Positions 17,125 to 26,268 of a stretch of DNA of 64,000 nt are shown here, in pieces. The position numbers and the translations under genes were made by a program. Position 1 is the first letter of the stretch; every line of letters starts with the position of its first letter. This DNA comes from Caldovatus sediminis. GTDB taxonomy: Bacteria > Pseudomonadota > Alphaproteobacteria > Acetobacterales > Acetobacteraceae. The DNA lies in NCBI RefSeq assembly GCF_014644455.1, contig NZ_BMKS01000017.1:23193-87192 (forward strand), read 5' to 3'. The notes beneath the pieces are model-generated. The model saw only the letters and a program-made list of their open reading frames with translations. It was not told the DNA's origin and searched no databases.

Positions 17125-18840
17125 CTACATCCCGCCGATGTAGTTCGGCCCCCCGCCGCCCTCCGGCGTGCGCCACTCGATGTTCTGCGTCGGGTCCTTG
17201 ATGTCGCAGGTCTTGCAGTGCACGCAGTTCTGCGCGTTGATCACCAGCCGCACGCCGCCGTTCCCCGCCTCGGCCGCGGCGCCGGGCACCTGGTCGGCCT
17301 GCGCATCCGGCGTGCCCTTCAGCTCGCGCTCCGCCTCGGGGCCGACCGCCTCGTACACCGCGGCCGGGCAGTAGCGGCTCTCCGGGCTGCGGTAGCGGTC
17401 CCAGTTCACCGGCTTCCAGCGCGACGGGTCCCTGAGCACCAGGTGCGAGGGCTGGTCCTCCTCGTGGTTGGTGTTGGAGAGATAGACCGAGGACAGCCGG
17501 TCGAAGGTGAGCACGCCGTCCGGCTTCGGGTACACGATGCGCTTCGCCCGGGAGGCGTCGCGCAGCGTCTCGTGGTCGGCGTGGTGGCGCCAGGTCCAGG
17601 GCGCGCCGCCGCGCAGCACGTAGGCGTCCACCGCCGACCAGGCCATCGCGCCCCACAGGCCGAACTTGGCGAAGGCCGGGCGGATGTTGCGCACCGCGCG
17701 CAGCTCCGACCACACCCAGCTCGCCCTGAGCCTCTCGGGATAGGCGTCGAGCACCGCGGGCGGCGCCCCGGCCTTCAGCGCCTCCGCCACCGCCTCCGCC
17801 GCGACCATCCCGGACTTCATGCTGGTGTGCGTGCCCTTGATCTTGGGCACGTTGAGGAAGCCGGCGCAGTCGCCGATCAGCGCCCCGCCGGGGAAGACGA
17901 GCTTCGGGATCGCCTGGAAGCCGCCCTCGTTCAGCGCCCGCGCGCCGTAGGCGATGCGCTTGCCGCCCTCCAGCACCTTCCGCACCTCGGGATGCGTCTT
18001 GAAGCGCTGGAACTCCTCGAAGGGCGAGAGCCAGGGGTTCCGATAGTCGAGCCCGACGACGAAGCCGATCGAGACCAGGTTCTCGCCCAGCATGTAGAGC
18101 CAGGAGCCGCCATAGGTGTCGCCGGAGAGCGGCCAGCCGACGGAATGCCAGACCAGGCCGGGCCGGTGCTTCTCCTTCGGGATCTCCCACAGCTCCTTGA
18201 TGCCGAGGCCGTAGGTCTGCGGCGCCACGCCCTCGCGCAGGTTGTAGCGCTCCATCAGCTTGCCGGAGAGCGAGCCGCGGCAGCCCTCGGCGAACAGGGT
18301 GTAGCGGGCGCGCAGCTCCATGCCCGGCTGGTAGTTCGGGCCCCTGGTGCCGTCCTTGCGGATCCCCATCACCCCGGCGACGACGCCCTTCACCGCGCCG
18401 TCCTCGACGATCGTCTCGGAGGCGGCGAAGCCCGGGTAGATCTCGACGCCGAGCGCCTCCGCCTTGGCGCCGAGCCAGCGGCAGACATTGCCGAGCGAGA
18501 CGATGTAGTTGCCGTGGTTGTTCATCGGCGGCGGCGTCGGCAGGCGGAAGGCCCGCCTCGCGGTGAGGAACATGAACCGGTCCTCGCGGGCCGGCGTCGC
18601 CAGGGCCGGCGGGTCCTCGCGCCAGTCGGGGAGCAGCTCGTCGAGCGCGCGCGGCTCCAGCACCGCGCCGGAGAGGATGTGGGCGCCGATCTCGCTGCCC
18701 TTCTCGACCAGGCAGACCGCGGCGTCCGGCGCGAGCTGCTTGAGGCGGATCGCGGCGGAGAGACCCGCCGGGCCGCCGCCCACGATCAGCACGTCGAACT
18801 CCATGGACTCGCGCTGTTCGGTCGCGTCCGCCTCGGCCAT
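17125..18840 (-). CDS. electron transfer flavoprotein-ubiquinone oxidoreductase
   Basis: A 571-residue ETF-QO, the membrane-associated FAD/4Fe-4S enzyme that passes electrons from acyl-CoA and amine dehydrogenases, via ETF, to ubiquinone. The FAD-binding [16 protein letters not shown] is near residue 21. The C-terminal iron-sulfur domain has a cysteine in [10 protein letters not shown] and the C-x2-C-x2-C set in [13 protein letters not shown]. Length and architecture are normal. An acyl-CoA dehydrogenase (58350) and an amine oxidase-like gene (57163) in the window are plausible users of the chain. It is divergently arranged with the UDG gene across about 120 bp. Confidence 0.96.
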   Translation of the reverse strand: MAEADATEQRESMEFDVLIVGGGPAGLSAAIRLKQLAPDAAVCLVEKGSEIGAHILSGAVLEPRALDELLPDWREDPPALATPAREDRFMFLTARRAFRLPTPPPMNNHGNYIVSLGNVCRWLGAKAEALGVEIYPGFAASETIVEDGAVKGVVAGVMGIRKDGTRGPNYQPGMELRARYTLFAEGCRGSLSGKLMERYNLREGVAPQTYGLGIKELWEIPKEKHRPGLVWHSVGWPLSGDTYGGSWLYMLGENLVSIGFVVGLDYRNPWLSPFEEFQRFKTHPEVRKVLEGGKRIAYGARALNEGGFQAIPKLVFPGGALIGDCAGFLNVPKIKGTHTSMKSGMVAAEAVAEALKAGAPPAVLDAYPERLRASWVWSELRAVRNIRPAFAKFGLWGAMAWSAVDAYVLRGGAPWTWRHHADHETLRDASRAKRIVYPKPDGVLTFDRLSSVYLSNTNHEEDQPSHLVLRDPSRWKPVNWDRYRSPESRYCPAAVYEAVGPEAERELKGTPDAQADQVPGAAAEAGNGGVRLVINAQNCVHCKTCDIKDPTQNIEWRTPEGGGGPNYIGGM

Positions 18841-18962
18841 GCCTGCCGTCCCCTCGCTCGCGGTGTTGCGTTCCGTTTAGCCTCGGTCCGTGCGGCGCGG
18901 AACCCCGGGGCGCCCCGCACCGCCCCTTGCGCCGGGCTCGCCCGCGCGCCGATATCGCCGGC

Positions 18963-19835
18963 ATGGACGGCGAGGACCGCGCGGCGCTGCTCGCCGCGCT
19001 GCGGCTGCAGCTCGAATGGGGTGCGGACGAGGCGCTGGTGGAGGCGCCGGCGGACCGCGCCGCCACGGCGCCCGACCCTGAGGGGGCACGGGCGCGCCCG
19101 GCGCGGACCGCCGGGCCGCGGGCGCTCGGCGTGCCGCCCGGCGTGCTCGCCGCCGCGCCGCCCGGCGTGCTCGCTGCCGCGCCGCCGGGCGCCGCCGCCG
19201 TCCCCCGCGCCCCGCCGCCCGCCGCGACCCGCGCCGCCGAGGCCGCCGCCGCCGCGCGGAGCCTGGAGGAACTGCGCGCGGCGATCGCGAACTTCGCCGA
19301 TTCGCCGCTGCGCGAGACCGCGACCAACCTGGTCTTCGCCGACGGCGTGCCGGACAGCGGGCTGATGTTCATCGGCGAGGCCCCGGGCGCCGAGGAGGAC
19401 CGGCTGGGCAAGCCCTTCGTCGGCCAGTCCGGCCGGCTGCTCGACCGGATGCTCGCGAGCATCGGGCTCGACCGGCGGCGCAACGTCTACATCACCAACA
19501 TCCTGCCCTGGCGCCCGCCGGGGAACCGCACGCCGACCGACGGCGAGATCACGCTGTTCCTGCCCTTCGTGCTGCGCCACATCGCGCTCGTCCGCCCGCA
19601 CCACCTCGTGCTGCTGGGCGGCGTGGCGGCGAAGGCGCTGCTCCGCTCGCGCGAGGGGATCACCCGCCTGCGCGGGCGCTGGCACGCGGTGCCGGTGGAG
19701 GGGCTGGACCGGCCGGTGCCGGCGCTGGCGACGCTGCATCCTGCCTATCTGCTGCGCAACCCGGCGGCCAAGCGCGAGGCCTGGGCCGACCTCCTGCTGC
19801 TGCGCCGGACCCTCGAAGCCGAGGGCCGATTGTAA
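18963..19835 (+). CDS. family-4-like uracil-DNA glycosylase without Fe-S cysteines
   Basis: A 290-residue protein. The first 110 residues are an Ala/Pro linker with an internal repeat. The catalytic fold shows the family-4 motifs [20 protein letters not shown] and HPAYLLRNP. It excises uracil from DNA in base excision repair. Unusually, I find no cysteine anywhere in the protein, whereas classical family-4 enzymes coordinate a 4Fe-4S cluster with four. A cluster-less alphaproteobacterial group has been described (BdiUNG of Bradyrhizobium, from memory). The start at 18963 gives [16 protein letters not shown]. An upstream start at 18927 is less likely. Confidence 0.88.
   Translation: MDGEDRAALLAALRLQLEWGADEALVEAPADRAATAPDPEGARARPARTAGPRALGVPPGVLAAAPPGVLAAAPPGAAAVPRAPPPAATRAAEAAAAARSLEELRAAIANFADSPLRETATNLVFADGVPDSGLMFIGEAPGAEEDRLGKPFVGQSGRLLDRMLASIGLDRRRNVYITNILPWRPPGNRTPTDGEITLFLPFVLRHIALVRPHHLVLLGGVAAKALLRSREGITRLRGRWHAVPVEGLDRPVPALATLHPAYLLRNPAAKREAWADLLLLRRTLEAEGRL
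19134..19181 (+). repeat. two tandem 24-bp coding repeats in the UDG linker
   Basis: The units 19134-19157 and 19158-19181 differ by one base (C or T) and each encodes PPGVLAAA in frame. A partial third unit (PPG) follows. They lie in the disordered N-terminal linker of the glycosylase, so copy-number change by slippage would keep the reading frame. Confidence 0.8.
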
Positions 19836-19936
19836 CGATGCCGGATTTGTGATCGCAGAACGGCTGCCAAGCCTTTGATTCGCCGTGAAACGTATTAAAA
19901 ACGGGACAGCGCCGCACGTTTCGGGGTTGCCAGGGG

Positions 19937-19959
19937 CGTTAGTCCGCCGCTAACGGCGG
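19937..19959 (+). promoter_or_regulatory. overlapping hairpins just before the lytic transglycosylase start
   Basis: Two mutually exclusive stems can form. CGTTAG (19937-19942) pairs with CTAACG (19950-19955), and CCGCCG (19944-19949) pairs with CGGCGG (19954-19959) around the tetraloop CTAA. The second ends 7 bp before ATG 19967, where a ribosome-binding site would lie. This could limit translation or be chance in G+C-rich DNA. Confidence 0.35.
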
Positions 19960-19966
19960 GGTCGCC

Positions 19967-21862
19967 ATGCGAGCGATCTGCCCCATGGCCCGCCGCGCCC
20001 TCTGGGGCGCACTCCTGTGTGCCCTGGGGCTCGGATCGCAGCCCGCCGGCGCACAGCCCGTGCGGGCCGGCCCCCAGACCGCCACGCCGACGGCAACCGA
20101 GCTCAGTCTTAGCCTCGGCCGCCCCGCGACTCCCGGCGCGGCCGCCGGCGGGACGCACGCGATCGGGCTGCCGCGGCCGCTCGCCCCGTCCCAGGCGGCG
20201 CGCCTGCGGCGGATCTTCGATCTCCAGGCCGCCGGCGCGATGGAGGCCGCGGCGCGCGAGGCGGAGCTGCTCGAGGACCGCCGCCTGATCGGCCACGTGC
20301 TCGCCGACCGTTTCCTGCGCGCGCCCGAGGCCGCCGCGCCTGCCGCGCTGCGCGCCTGGCTTGCCGCCCATGGCGACCACCCGGACGCGCCGGCGATCCA
20401 CGCCCTGCTCGCCCGGCGCCTGCCGCGCGGCGCCGCCCTGCCCCCGGTTCCGCGCCCGGTCGAGGGCGCGCTCGATGCCGACGCCGAGGTGGTGGTGCCG
20501 GAGGAGCGCCCGCCGATGGCCGCCCGCGCGGTGCGCCGCAACCCCGCGCTCGACCGCACCGTGCGCGAGCTGGCGCGCGCCGGGGAGGAGCAGCGCGCGC
20601 TCGCGCAGATCGCCCGCGCGCGCGGCATGACCCCGGCCTACGCCGCGCTGCTCAAGGCCGACATCGCGCTGACCCTGTTCCAGCAGGGCCGCGACGAGGC
20701 GGCCTTCCGCCTCGCCTCCGAGGCGGCGCGGCGCCGCGCCGCCGCGCGGGCCGCCGCCGGCGAGCCGGGCTTCGTCGCCGGCCTCGCCGCCTGGGGGATG
20801 GGCCGCCACGAGTTGGCGCTGCCCTATTTCGAGACCGCCGCGCGCGCGGAGGACGCGACCGCGGCGCTGCGCTCGGCCGCCGCCTTCTGGGCGGCGCGCG
20901 CCGCGGTCCGGGCGCGGAAGCCGCAGCTCTACGTCCCCTGGATGACGCGCGCGGCGCAGGAGCCGCGCACCTTCTACGGCCTGGTCGCGCGGCGCGCCCT
21001 CGGCCTCGCCCCCGGCCTCGCCTGGGAGAGCGACCTGGCCGGCGAGGCGGAGGGCGAGGCGCTGGCCGAGACCGCCGGCGGCTGGCGCGCGCTCGCGCTG
21101 CTGCAGATCGGCCAGACGGCGCGGGCGGAGGCCGAGCTGCGCCAGCTCTGGCCGCTCGCCGAGGACAACCCGCCGCTCGCGCGCGCCATGCTGCTCGCCG
21201 CCGCGCAGGCGGGAATGACGCATCTCGGCGCGCAGCTCGCCGCCCTGGCGCAGAGCGCCGACGGCAGGCCGCGCGACTTCGCGCGCTTCCCGCTGCCGCG
21301 TCTCGACCCGCCGGACGGGTTCCGCATCGATCCCGCGCTGCTCTACGCCATCGCGCGCCAGGAATCGAACTTCAACCCGCGCGCCGTCTCGCCTGCCGGG
21401 GCGCGCGGGCTGATGCAGATCATGCCGGCGACCGCGAGCTACGTCGCCCGCGATCCCAGTCTGCGCAACGGGAACGGCGCGCAGCGGCTGCACGACCCCG
21501 GGCTCAGCCTGGAGCTCGGCCAGCGCTACCTGCTCTACCTCGCGCGGCACGAGACGGTGGGGGACGACCTGATCCGCCTGCTTGCCGCCTACAACGCCGG
21601 GCCCGGCAACCTATCGCGCTGGCTGCCGTCGAACGGGCACCGCGACGACCCGTTCCTGTTCATCGAGTCCCTGCCGGTTCCGGAGACGCGGGTCTATGTC
21701 CGGCGGGTGCTGGCGCATTCCTGGATCTACGCCTCGCGCCTCGGCCTGCCGGCGCCGAGCCTCGATGCGCTGGCCGCGGGGCAGTTCCCCCGCTTCGCGG
21801 GGCCGGAAGAGGTCGAGGCGATGCTCCGGCAGAGCCCGCGCCGGGTCGCGGCGGAGCGGTGA
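19967..21862 (+). CDS. soluble-type lytic murein transglycosylase (Slt family)
   Basis: A 631-residue periplasmic enzyme with a signal peptide (Arg-rich start, then LWGALLCALGLGSQPAGAQ). A long alpha-superhelical region of repeats (about 60-440) is typical of Slt70. A C-terminal SLT domain follows, with catalytic Glu466 in ARQESNFNPRAVSPAGARG (residues about 463-481) and then MQIMPATA and LLAAYNAGPGN. It cleaves the MurNAc-GlcNAc bond to make 1,6-anhydro-muropeptides. The AmgK/MurU-like enzymes at 45.5-47.3 kb could use the recycled sugars, an inference. An AT-richer stretch at 19845-19905 before the gene probably contains its promoter. Confidence 0.93.
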   Translation: MRAICPMARRALWGALLCALGLGSQPAGAQPVRAGPQTATPTATELSLSLGRPATPGAAAGGTHAIGLPRPLAPSQAARLRRIFDLQAAGAMEAAAREAELLEDRRLIGHVLADRFLRAPEAAAPAALRAWLAAHGDHPDAPAIHALLARRLPRGAALPPVPRPVEGALDADAEVVVPEERPPMAARAVRRNPALDRTVRELARAGEEQRALAQIARARGMTPAYAALLKADIALTLFQQGRDEAAFRLASEAARRRAAARAAAGEPGFVAGLAAWGMGRHELALPYFETAARAEDATAALRSAAAFWAARAAVRARKPQLYVPWMTRAAQEPRTFYGLVARRALGLAPGLAWESDLAGEAEGEALAETAGGWRALALLQIGQTARAEAELRQLWPLAEDNPPLARAMLLAAAQAGMTHLGAQLAALAQSADGRPRDFARFPLPRLDPPDGFRIDPALLYAIARQESNFNPRAVSPAGARGLMQIMPATASYVARDPSLRNGNGAQRLHDPGLSLELGQRYLLYLARHETVGDDLIRLLAAYNAGPGNLSRWLPSNGHRDDPFLFIESLPVPETRVYVRRVLAHSWIYASRLGLPAPSLDALAAGQFPRFAGPEEVEAMLRQSPRRVAAER

Positions 21863-22081
21863 GGGGACGCGGGCGGCGCCGCGCGCCCTCCGCTGCCTGC
21901 GCGTCGGCCCGGCAGCCCGGCCGCGGTCGGGCTGGTCCCGGCGAGGAAGATGGGCGGGTCCGCCCCGGCCTCGCGGCGCCGGGTGCGGGATGGCGCGCGT
22001 GCCGCCGCGGCCTTAGATCTTCCTCCGAGCGCCGCCGGGTCCGGCCGTCCCGCCCGGCGCCGCGCGGGAGACGCCACGCGC

Positions 22082-22621
22082 ATGCCGATCGACGAGAGCC
22101 TCCCCTTCCTCCCCGTGAACATCGCCGTCCTCACGGTGAGCGACACGCGCGACATGAGCACGGACCGCTCCGGCCAGACCCTGCAGGAGCGCATCGAGGC
22201 CGCCGGCCACCGCTGCGTCGCGCGGGAGATCGTCCGGGACGAGGCGGACGCCATCGAGGCGGTGCTGCGCCGCTGGATCGCCGACCCCGAGGTGGACTGC
22301 GGCATCGCCACCGGCGGCACCGGCGTCACCGGCCGCGACGTCACGCCCGAGGCCTTCCGGCGCGTGCTGGACAAGGAGATCGAGGGCTTCGGCGAGCTGT
22401 TCCGGATGCTGAGCTATCGCAAGATCGGCACCAGCACGATGCAGTCGCGCGCGCTCGGCGGCGTCGCCGGCGGCACCTACCTGTTCGCCCTGCCGGGCTC
22501 GACGGGCGCGTGCAAGGACGCCTGGGACGACATCCTCGTCTTCCAGCTCGATTCCCGGCACCGGCCCTGCAACCTGGTGGAGCTGATGCCGCGGCTGCGG
22601 GAGCACCTGAAGCCGGGCTGA
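22082..22621 (+). CDS. moaB: molybdenum cofactor biosynthesis protein MoaB
   Basis: A 179-residue MogA/MoaB-fold protein that adenylylates molybdopterin before molybdate insertion (the role usually held by MogA where moaB replaces it). It shows VLTVSDTRDMSTDRSG, the substrate-binding GGTGVTGRDVTPEA, and the later G-x-A-G-G-T and LPGSTGACKDAWD segments. The start at ATG 22082 gives MPIDESLPFLPVNIAVLTVSD as in relatives (read in parts). It stands alone here, about 17 kb from moaD-moaE, which is common in alphaproteobacteria. Confidence 0.94.
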   Translation: MPIDESLPFLPVNIAVLTVSDTRDMSTDRSGQTLQERIEAAGHRCVAREIVRDEADAIEAVLRRWIADPEVDCGIATGGTGVTGRDVTPEAFRRVLDKEIEGFGELFRMLSYRKIGTSTMQSRALGGVAGGTYLFALPGSTGACKDAWDDILVFQLDSRHRPCNLVELMPRLREHLKPG

Positions 22622-22709
22622 GGCGCGTCACGCCGCGATCGCCTCCCGCGGCTCCCCCGCGCCAGCCGCGCCTCGCTCCCCGGCGGTGGGGGCGCCGGGC
22701 GCGCCGGCG

Positions 22710-23111
22710 TTACGCCTCCGCCGCCCGCGCGGCGCGGCGCAGCACGGCGCAGAGCCGCGAGAAGGCGAGCCAGTAGGCGCCATGCCCTGCCGGCGACGGC
22801 GGCACCGTTGCCGCCGCTGCGCGCGCGGGCGCGAAGGAGGGCTCGCCACGGCGCAGCAGGGTGAGCCGCGCCTCGAACCGGCCGCGCATGTTCTCGAGGA
22901 ACGCGCCGTTGGCGACGAGGTACTGCTCCAGCATCTCGCTCGCCAATTCGATCTCGATCAGCGCCTGGCCCTCGACCGTGAAGGCCTTCAGCGCCCGGGT
23001 GTCCTCCGCCAGCGCGAGGTGGATGCGCCTCAGCTCCGACAGGTGGCGCGCGAGCGCCTGCCGCGCCTCGCGCGCGCGGTCGGCGAGTGGCGTGTCGGCG
23101 GTCGTCGTCAT
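22710..23111 (-). CDS. conserved-looking small helical protein, function unknown
   Basis: A 133-residue protein starting MTTTADTPLADRAREARQ. It is predicted by eye to be mainly helical and charged in the first 90 residues (LSELRRIHLALAEDTRALKA), then Ala/Pro-rich with a short hydrophobic C-terminal part. I do not recognise it. It has no signal peptide, membrane helix or cysteine pattern. An upstream start at 23129 adds MGGNAA. It lies between moaB (convergent) and an IS remnant, with no operon partner. Confidence 0.5.
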   Translation of the reverse strand: MTTTADTPLADRAREARQALARHLSELRRIHLALAEDTRALKAFTVEGQALIEIELASEMLEQYLVANGAFLENMRGRFEARLTLLRRGEPSFAPARAAAATVPPSPAGHGAYWLAFSRLCAVLRRAARAAEA

Positions 23112-23169
23112 GGCGGCGTTTCCTCCCACCGCGCCGGAGACTGCCGGGCAATGGTGAAGGCGAAGCTAA

Positions 23170-23490
23170 GAGCCTGACCCAAAACGGGTTGCTGCGGATC
23201 GGGACGGGCGATCCCGTTTGTGCCGCCCTGGGTGGAGGCGGCGCGATGTGGATGGGGGCGGATCGTGGTCGGCACCGACGGGCATCGGACCAGCATCCGA
23301 GCGGCCTGACGGATGCGGAGTGGCCCGGGCTGGAGCGGCTGATCTTGCCTGCGAAGCCGGGCGGGCGGCCGCGGGCGACCGACATGCGCGCGGCGGCGGA
23401 CGCGCTGTTCTGCCTGCGCGCCCTGGCGCAGGCGGGCCCGGCGCAGCGTCGCATCGTCCCGGCCTGGACCGCCACCGCCTGCGTCCGGCA
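23170..23490 (+). mobile_element. IS5-type transposase fragment (degenerate)
   Basis: From 23246 the frame encodes HPSGLTDAEWPGLERLI, then KPGGRPRATDMRAAADALF, closely recalling the N-terminus of IS5/IS427-group transposases (pattern Y-P-S-D-L-T-D-A-E-W ... G-G-R-P-R-x-T-D). Similarity fades by about 23490 and no DDE catalytic domain follows. GAGCCTGACCCAAAACGG at 23170-23187 may be the left terminal repeat. No matching right end was found. The element is dead. The interval 23491-23745 shows nothing recognisable before the CorC-type gene. Confidence 0.6.
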
Positions 23491-23745
23491 GTCCGCCGCG
23501 GCCGCGCACGGGGGCGGGTCGGGACCGACCGGCGCGGGAACGGCGTCGCCAGACGCCGCGCCGCGCGGCATCGCGGCCCGAAGCCCGCCCGGCGGCCGGC
23601 CCTCGCGGCGGGCGGGGCGCCGGCAGACGGGCGCCGGCGGTCGGCGCCGGGCGGTCGGCCCGCGCCGCCATCCGCGCTAGGCTGGGGCCGATGGCAGCGG
23701 GCGGCAGGCGCGGCGCGTCCGCGACGGTCGCCGCCGGGGAAGCCC

Positions 23746-25080
23746 ATGCTCGAGCTCGCGATCGTCCTCGTCCTCATCCTGCTGAACGGCCTCTTCGCCC
23801 TTTCGGAGCTGGCGCTCGTCGCGGCCCGCCGGCCGCGGCTGCGCGCTCTGGCCGAGGAGGGCCGGCCCGGCGCGCGCGCGGCGCTGGCGCTGACCGACGA
23901 CCCGGCCCGCTTCCTCTCCACCGTGCAGATCGGGATCACCCTGGTCGGCATCCTTGCCGGCGCCTTCTCGGGCGCCGCCCTCGGGGGATACCTCGCCGCC
24001 ATCCTGGCCGGGCTAGGCCTGCCGCGCGGCCTCGCCGACCTCCTCGGCTTCGGGCTGGTGGTGCTCGCCGTCACCTACCTCTCGATCGTGGTCGGCGAGC
24101 TCGTGCCGAAGCGTCTGGCATTGCGCAACGCCGAGCGCGTCGCCTGCCTCGTCGCCCCGGTCATGACGGTGGTCTCGCGCGTCGCCACGCCCGCCGCCTG
24201 GCTGCTCGACGCCTCGGGCGACCTGATCTTCCGCCTGTTCGGCCACAGCGCCGAGGAGCCGGAGGAGCGCGTCACCGAGGAGGACGTGCGCCAGCTCGTC
24301 GCCGAGGCGGAGCGGTCCGGCGCCATCGAGGCGGTCGAGCGGCGCATGATCGCGGGCGTGCTGCGTCTCGGCGAGCGGTCGGTGCGCGCCGTGATGACCC
24401 CGCGCGGCGAGGTGCACTGGATCGACGCCACGGCGGGCGTGGAGGCCGCCCGCGAGGTCGCGCTGCGCTCCCCGCACTCGCGCCTGCCGGTCGGCGACGG
24501 CTCGGCCGACGCGCTCCTGGGCGTGATCCGGTCGCGCGACCTGCTCGCCGCGCTGCTGCGCGGGGAGCAGCCGGACCTGCGGGCGCTCGCCCAGCAGGCC
24601 CCAGCGGTGCCGGACACGGCCGACGCGCTCGACGTGCTGGCGACCCTGCGCGAGGCCGCGGTGCCGATGGCGCTGGTGCACGACGAGTATGGGAACTTCG
24701 AGGGCGTGGTCACGCCGACCGACCTCACCGAGGCGATCGTCGGCGCCTTCCGCGCCGACCTCGGCGAGGAGGAGCCGAAGGCCGTCCGGCGCGAGGACGG
24801 CTCCTGGCTGCTCGCGGGCTGGATGCCGGCCGACGAGATGGCCGAGCGGTTCGGCCTCCGGCTGCCGGAGGAGCGGCCATACCACACGGTGGCCGGCTTC
24901 GTGCTGGGCGCGCTTGGCCGTCTGCCGCAGGTGGGCGACGCGGCGGTCGCCCAGGGCTGGCGCTTCGAGGTCGTCGACATGGACGGCCGCCGCATCGACA
25001 AGGTGCTCGTCGCCCCGGCCGGGGCGGTGCTGGCGCCCGCCGCGCCGCACCGGGCGGGCAGCGGACCCGCCCGGGCGTGA
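23746..25080 (+). CDS. CorC/HlyC (CNNM-CBS) family membrane protein
   Basis: A 444-residue protein with an N-terminal CNNM transmembrane domain of about four helices (to about 140; LLNGLFALSELALV at the start). A CBS-domain pair around 205-330 includes VMTPRGEVHWID and SRDLLAALL, and a C-terminal CorC_HlyC domain ends with RFEVVDMDGRRIDKV. Members are linked to Mg2+/Co2+ efflux. The older name haemolysin is misleading. ATG 23746 is chosen because the membrane domain begins at once. The open frame upstream overlaps the IS remnant. Confidence 0.92.
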   Translation: MLELAIVLVLILLNGLFALSELALVAARRPRLRALAEEGRPGARAALALTDDPARFLSTVQIGITLVGILAGAFSGAALGGYLAAILAGLGLPRGLADLLGFGLVVLAVTYLSIVVGELVPKRLALRNAERVACLVAPVMTVVSRVATPAAWLLDASGDLIFRLFGHSAEEPEERVTEEDVRQLVAEAERSGAIEAVERRMIAGVLRLGERSVRAVMTPRGEVHWIDATAGVEAAREVALRSPHSRLPVGDGSADALLGVIRSRDLLAALLRGEQPDLRALAQQAPAVPDTADALDVLATLREAAVPMALVHDEYGNFEGVVTPTDLTEAIVGAFRADLGEEEPKAVRREDGSWLLAGWMPADEMAERFGLRLPEERPYHTVAGFVLGALGRLPQVGDAAVAQGWRFEVVDMDGRRIDKVLVAPAGAVLAPAAPHRAGSGPARA

Positions 25081-25102
25081 GCCGCGGCGACGGCGCGCCG
25101 CC

Positions 25103-25585
25103 TCAGCCGCCGGCGCTCCGGCCATAGCGGCCGACCAGCTCGGCGCCGGCGATCACGTGCGGATGCGCCGCCGCGATCACCTCCGCGCAGGTCGGCGCCG
25201 GCGCCGTGACGTCGGCCCCGAGCGGCCGGCGCAGCGCGAGCAGGCGGAAGCGGTAGCGGTGGGGCGGATCGCCGCGCGGCGGACACGGCCCGCCGTAGCC
25301 GACGCGGCGGAAGTCGTTCACCGCCTGGCGGAACGGCCGCTCCCCTTCCGGCGAGCCCGCCCCCTCCGGCAGCCCGATCAGGGAAGGCGGGAGGTCGAAG
25401 GCGACCCAGTGGCGGAACACGCTCCGCGGCGCGTCCGGATCCTCGCACAGCACGAGCAGGGCGCCCGCCTCCCGCGGCACGCCCGACCAGGCAAGGGGCG
25501 GCGAGACGTTGCGCCCGTCGCAGGTGTAGGTCCTGGGAATGGTTCCGCCATTGGGAAAGGCGGGGCTCGACAGCGTCATCGTCAT
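25103..25585 (-). CDS. YbhB/YbcL family (PEBP, Raf-kinase-inhibitor-like) protein
   Basis: A 160-residue phosphatidylethanolamine-binding-fold protein with FPNGGTIPRTYTCDG, VSPPLAWSGVP, LVLCEDPDAP and HWVAFDLPP, the conserved ligand-pocket blocks of the bacterial YbhB family. The physiological ligand is unknown. The ATG at 25585 follows a clear GGGAGG ribosome-binding site and is preferred to 25618. It is convergent with the CorC-type gene, whose stop is 22 bp away. Confidence 0.92.
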   Translation of the reverse strand: MTMTLSSPAFPNGGTIPRTYTCDGRNVSPPLAWSGVPREAGALLVLCEDPDAPRSVFRHWVAFDLPPSLIGLPEGAGSPEGERPFRQAVNDFRRVGYGGPCPPRGDPPHRYRFRLLALRRPLGADVTAPAPTCAEVIAAAHPHVIAGAELVGRYGRSAGG

Positions 25586-25759
25586 CCTGCGGTCCTCCCA
25601 CGCCGCGCCGCGCGGCACGGCGGCAACGCTAGGGAGCGCGGGCCGCGGCGCGCCTGATCTGCGTCAAGCGCCGGGCGAGGGCCGCCTCCGGCCGGCGTCT
25701 CGCGCACCGTTGAACGGCGCGCGGCGCGGCGGCGCCGGGGGAGGGGGCCGCAGGCCCGA

Positions 25760-26044
25760 TCAGGCGTCCTCGGTGTCGGGCTGCGCGAGGTCCTGCGGAC
25801 CCCGCACCGAGTCGGCGTCCGCGGCCGGCGGCGGTGGCGTGCGGGCGAGGATCTCCGGGCGCACCGCGCGGTCCTCGGCGACGCGCCAGCCGGCCTCCTC
25901 GTAACGGGCGATCATTTCCTCGTGCCGGTCGGAGCCGTAAGTGGCGATCGCCCGGCCCTCGGCGTCGAGGACGTCGGTGCCGCGATCGTCGGTGACGATG
26001 CGGAGGCGGCCCCCGTCGGGCCGATGCAGTTCGGTCTGGCGCAT
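25760..26044 (-). CDS. small uncharacterised protein (94 aa)
   Basis: Starting MRQTELHRPDGGRLRIVTDD, it has a compact beta-rich first half (VLDAEGRAIATYG) and a helix (MIARYEEAGWRV), then a Pro/Asp-rich tail. The codon pattern looks genuine. I do not recognise a family. It could be a small cytosolic DUF protein. A longer frame to 26125 adds an Ala/Pro-rich unconserved leader. It stands alone between the PEBP gene and the YeeE pair. Confidence 0.5.
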   Translation of the reverse strand: MRQTELHRPDGGRLRIVTDDRGTDVLDAEGRAIATYGSDRHEEMIARYEEAGWRVAEDRAVRPEILARTPPPPAADADSVRGPQDLAQPDTEDA

Positions 26045-26268
26045 CCCCTCTCCCTCCGCGGCGGCAGGCGCCGCCGCCTGGCGCGGCTGGCCGGGGCGGC
26101 GTCCGCTCCGGAGGGGGCCGCGCACGCCCTCGCTGCCCGACCCGCAGGCTATGGTGCGGGCCGCGGGGGCCCCTTGACCGGCATCAATGCGGGCCGCGGG
26201 CCGGCTTCGATCATCCGCGCGCCGGCCGGGAGACCGATCCCCCGGCCGGGCGAAGGGAGATCACGAGC

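Noticed and set aside
18841..18962. LexA/SOS box between ETF-QO and UDG, or upstream of uvrC
   Set aside because: I looked for the alphaproteobacterial GTTC-N7-GTTC or GAAC-N7-GTTC pattern in these leaders and found none.
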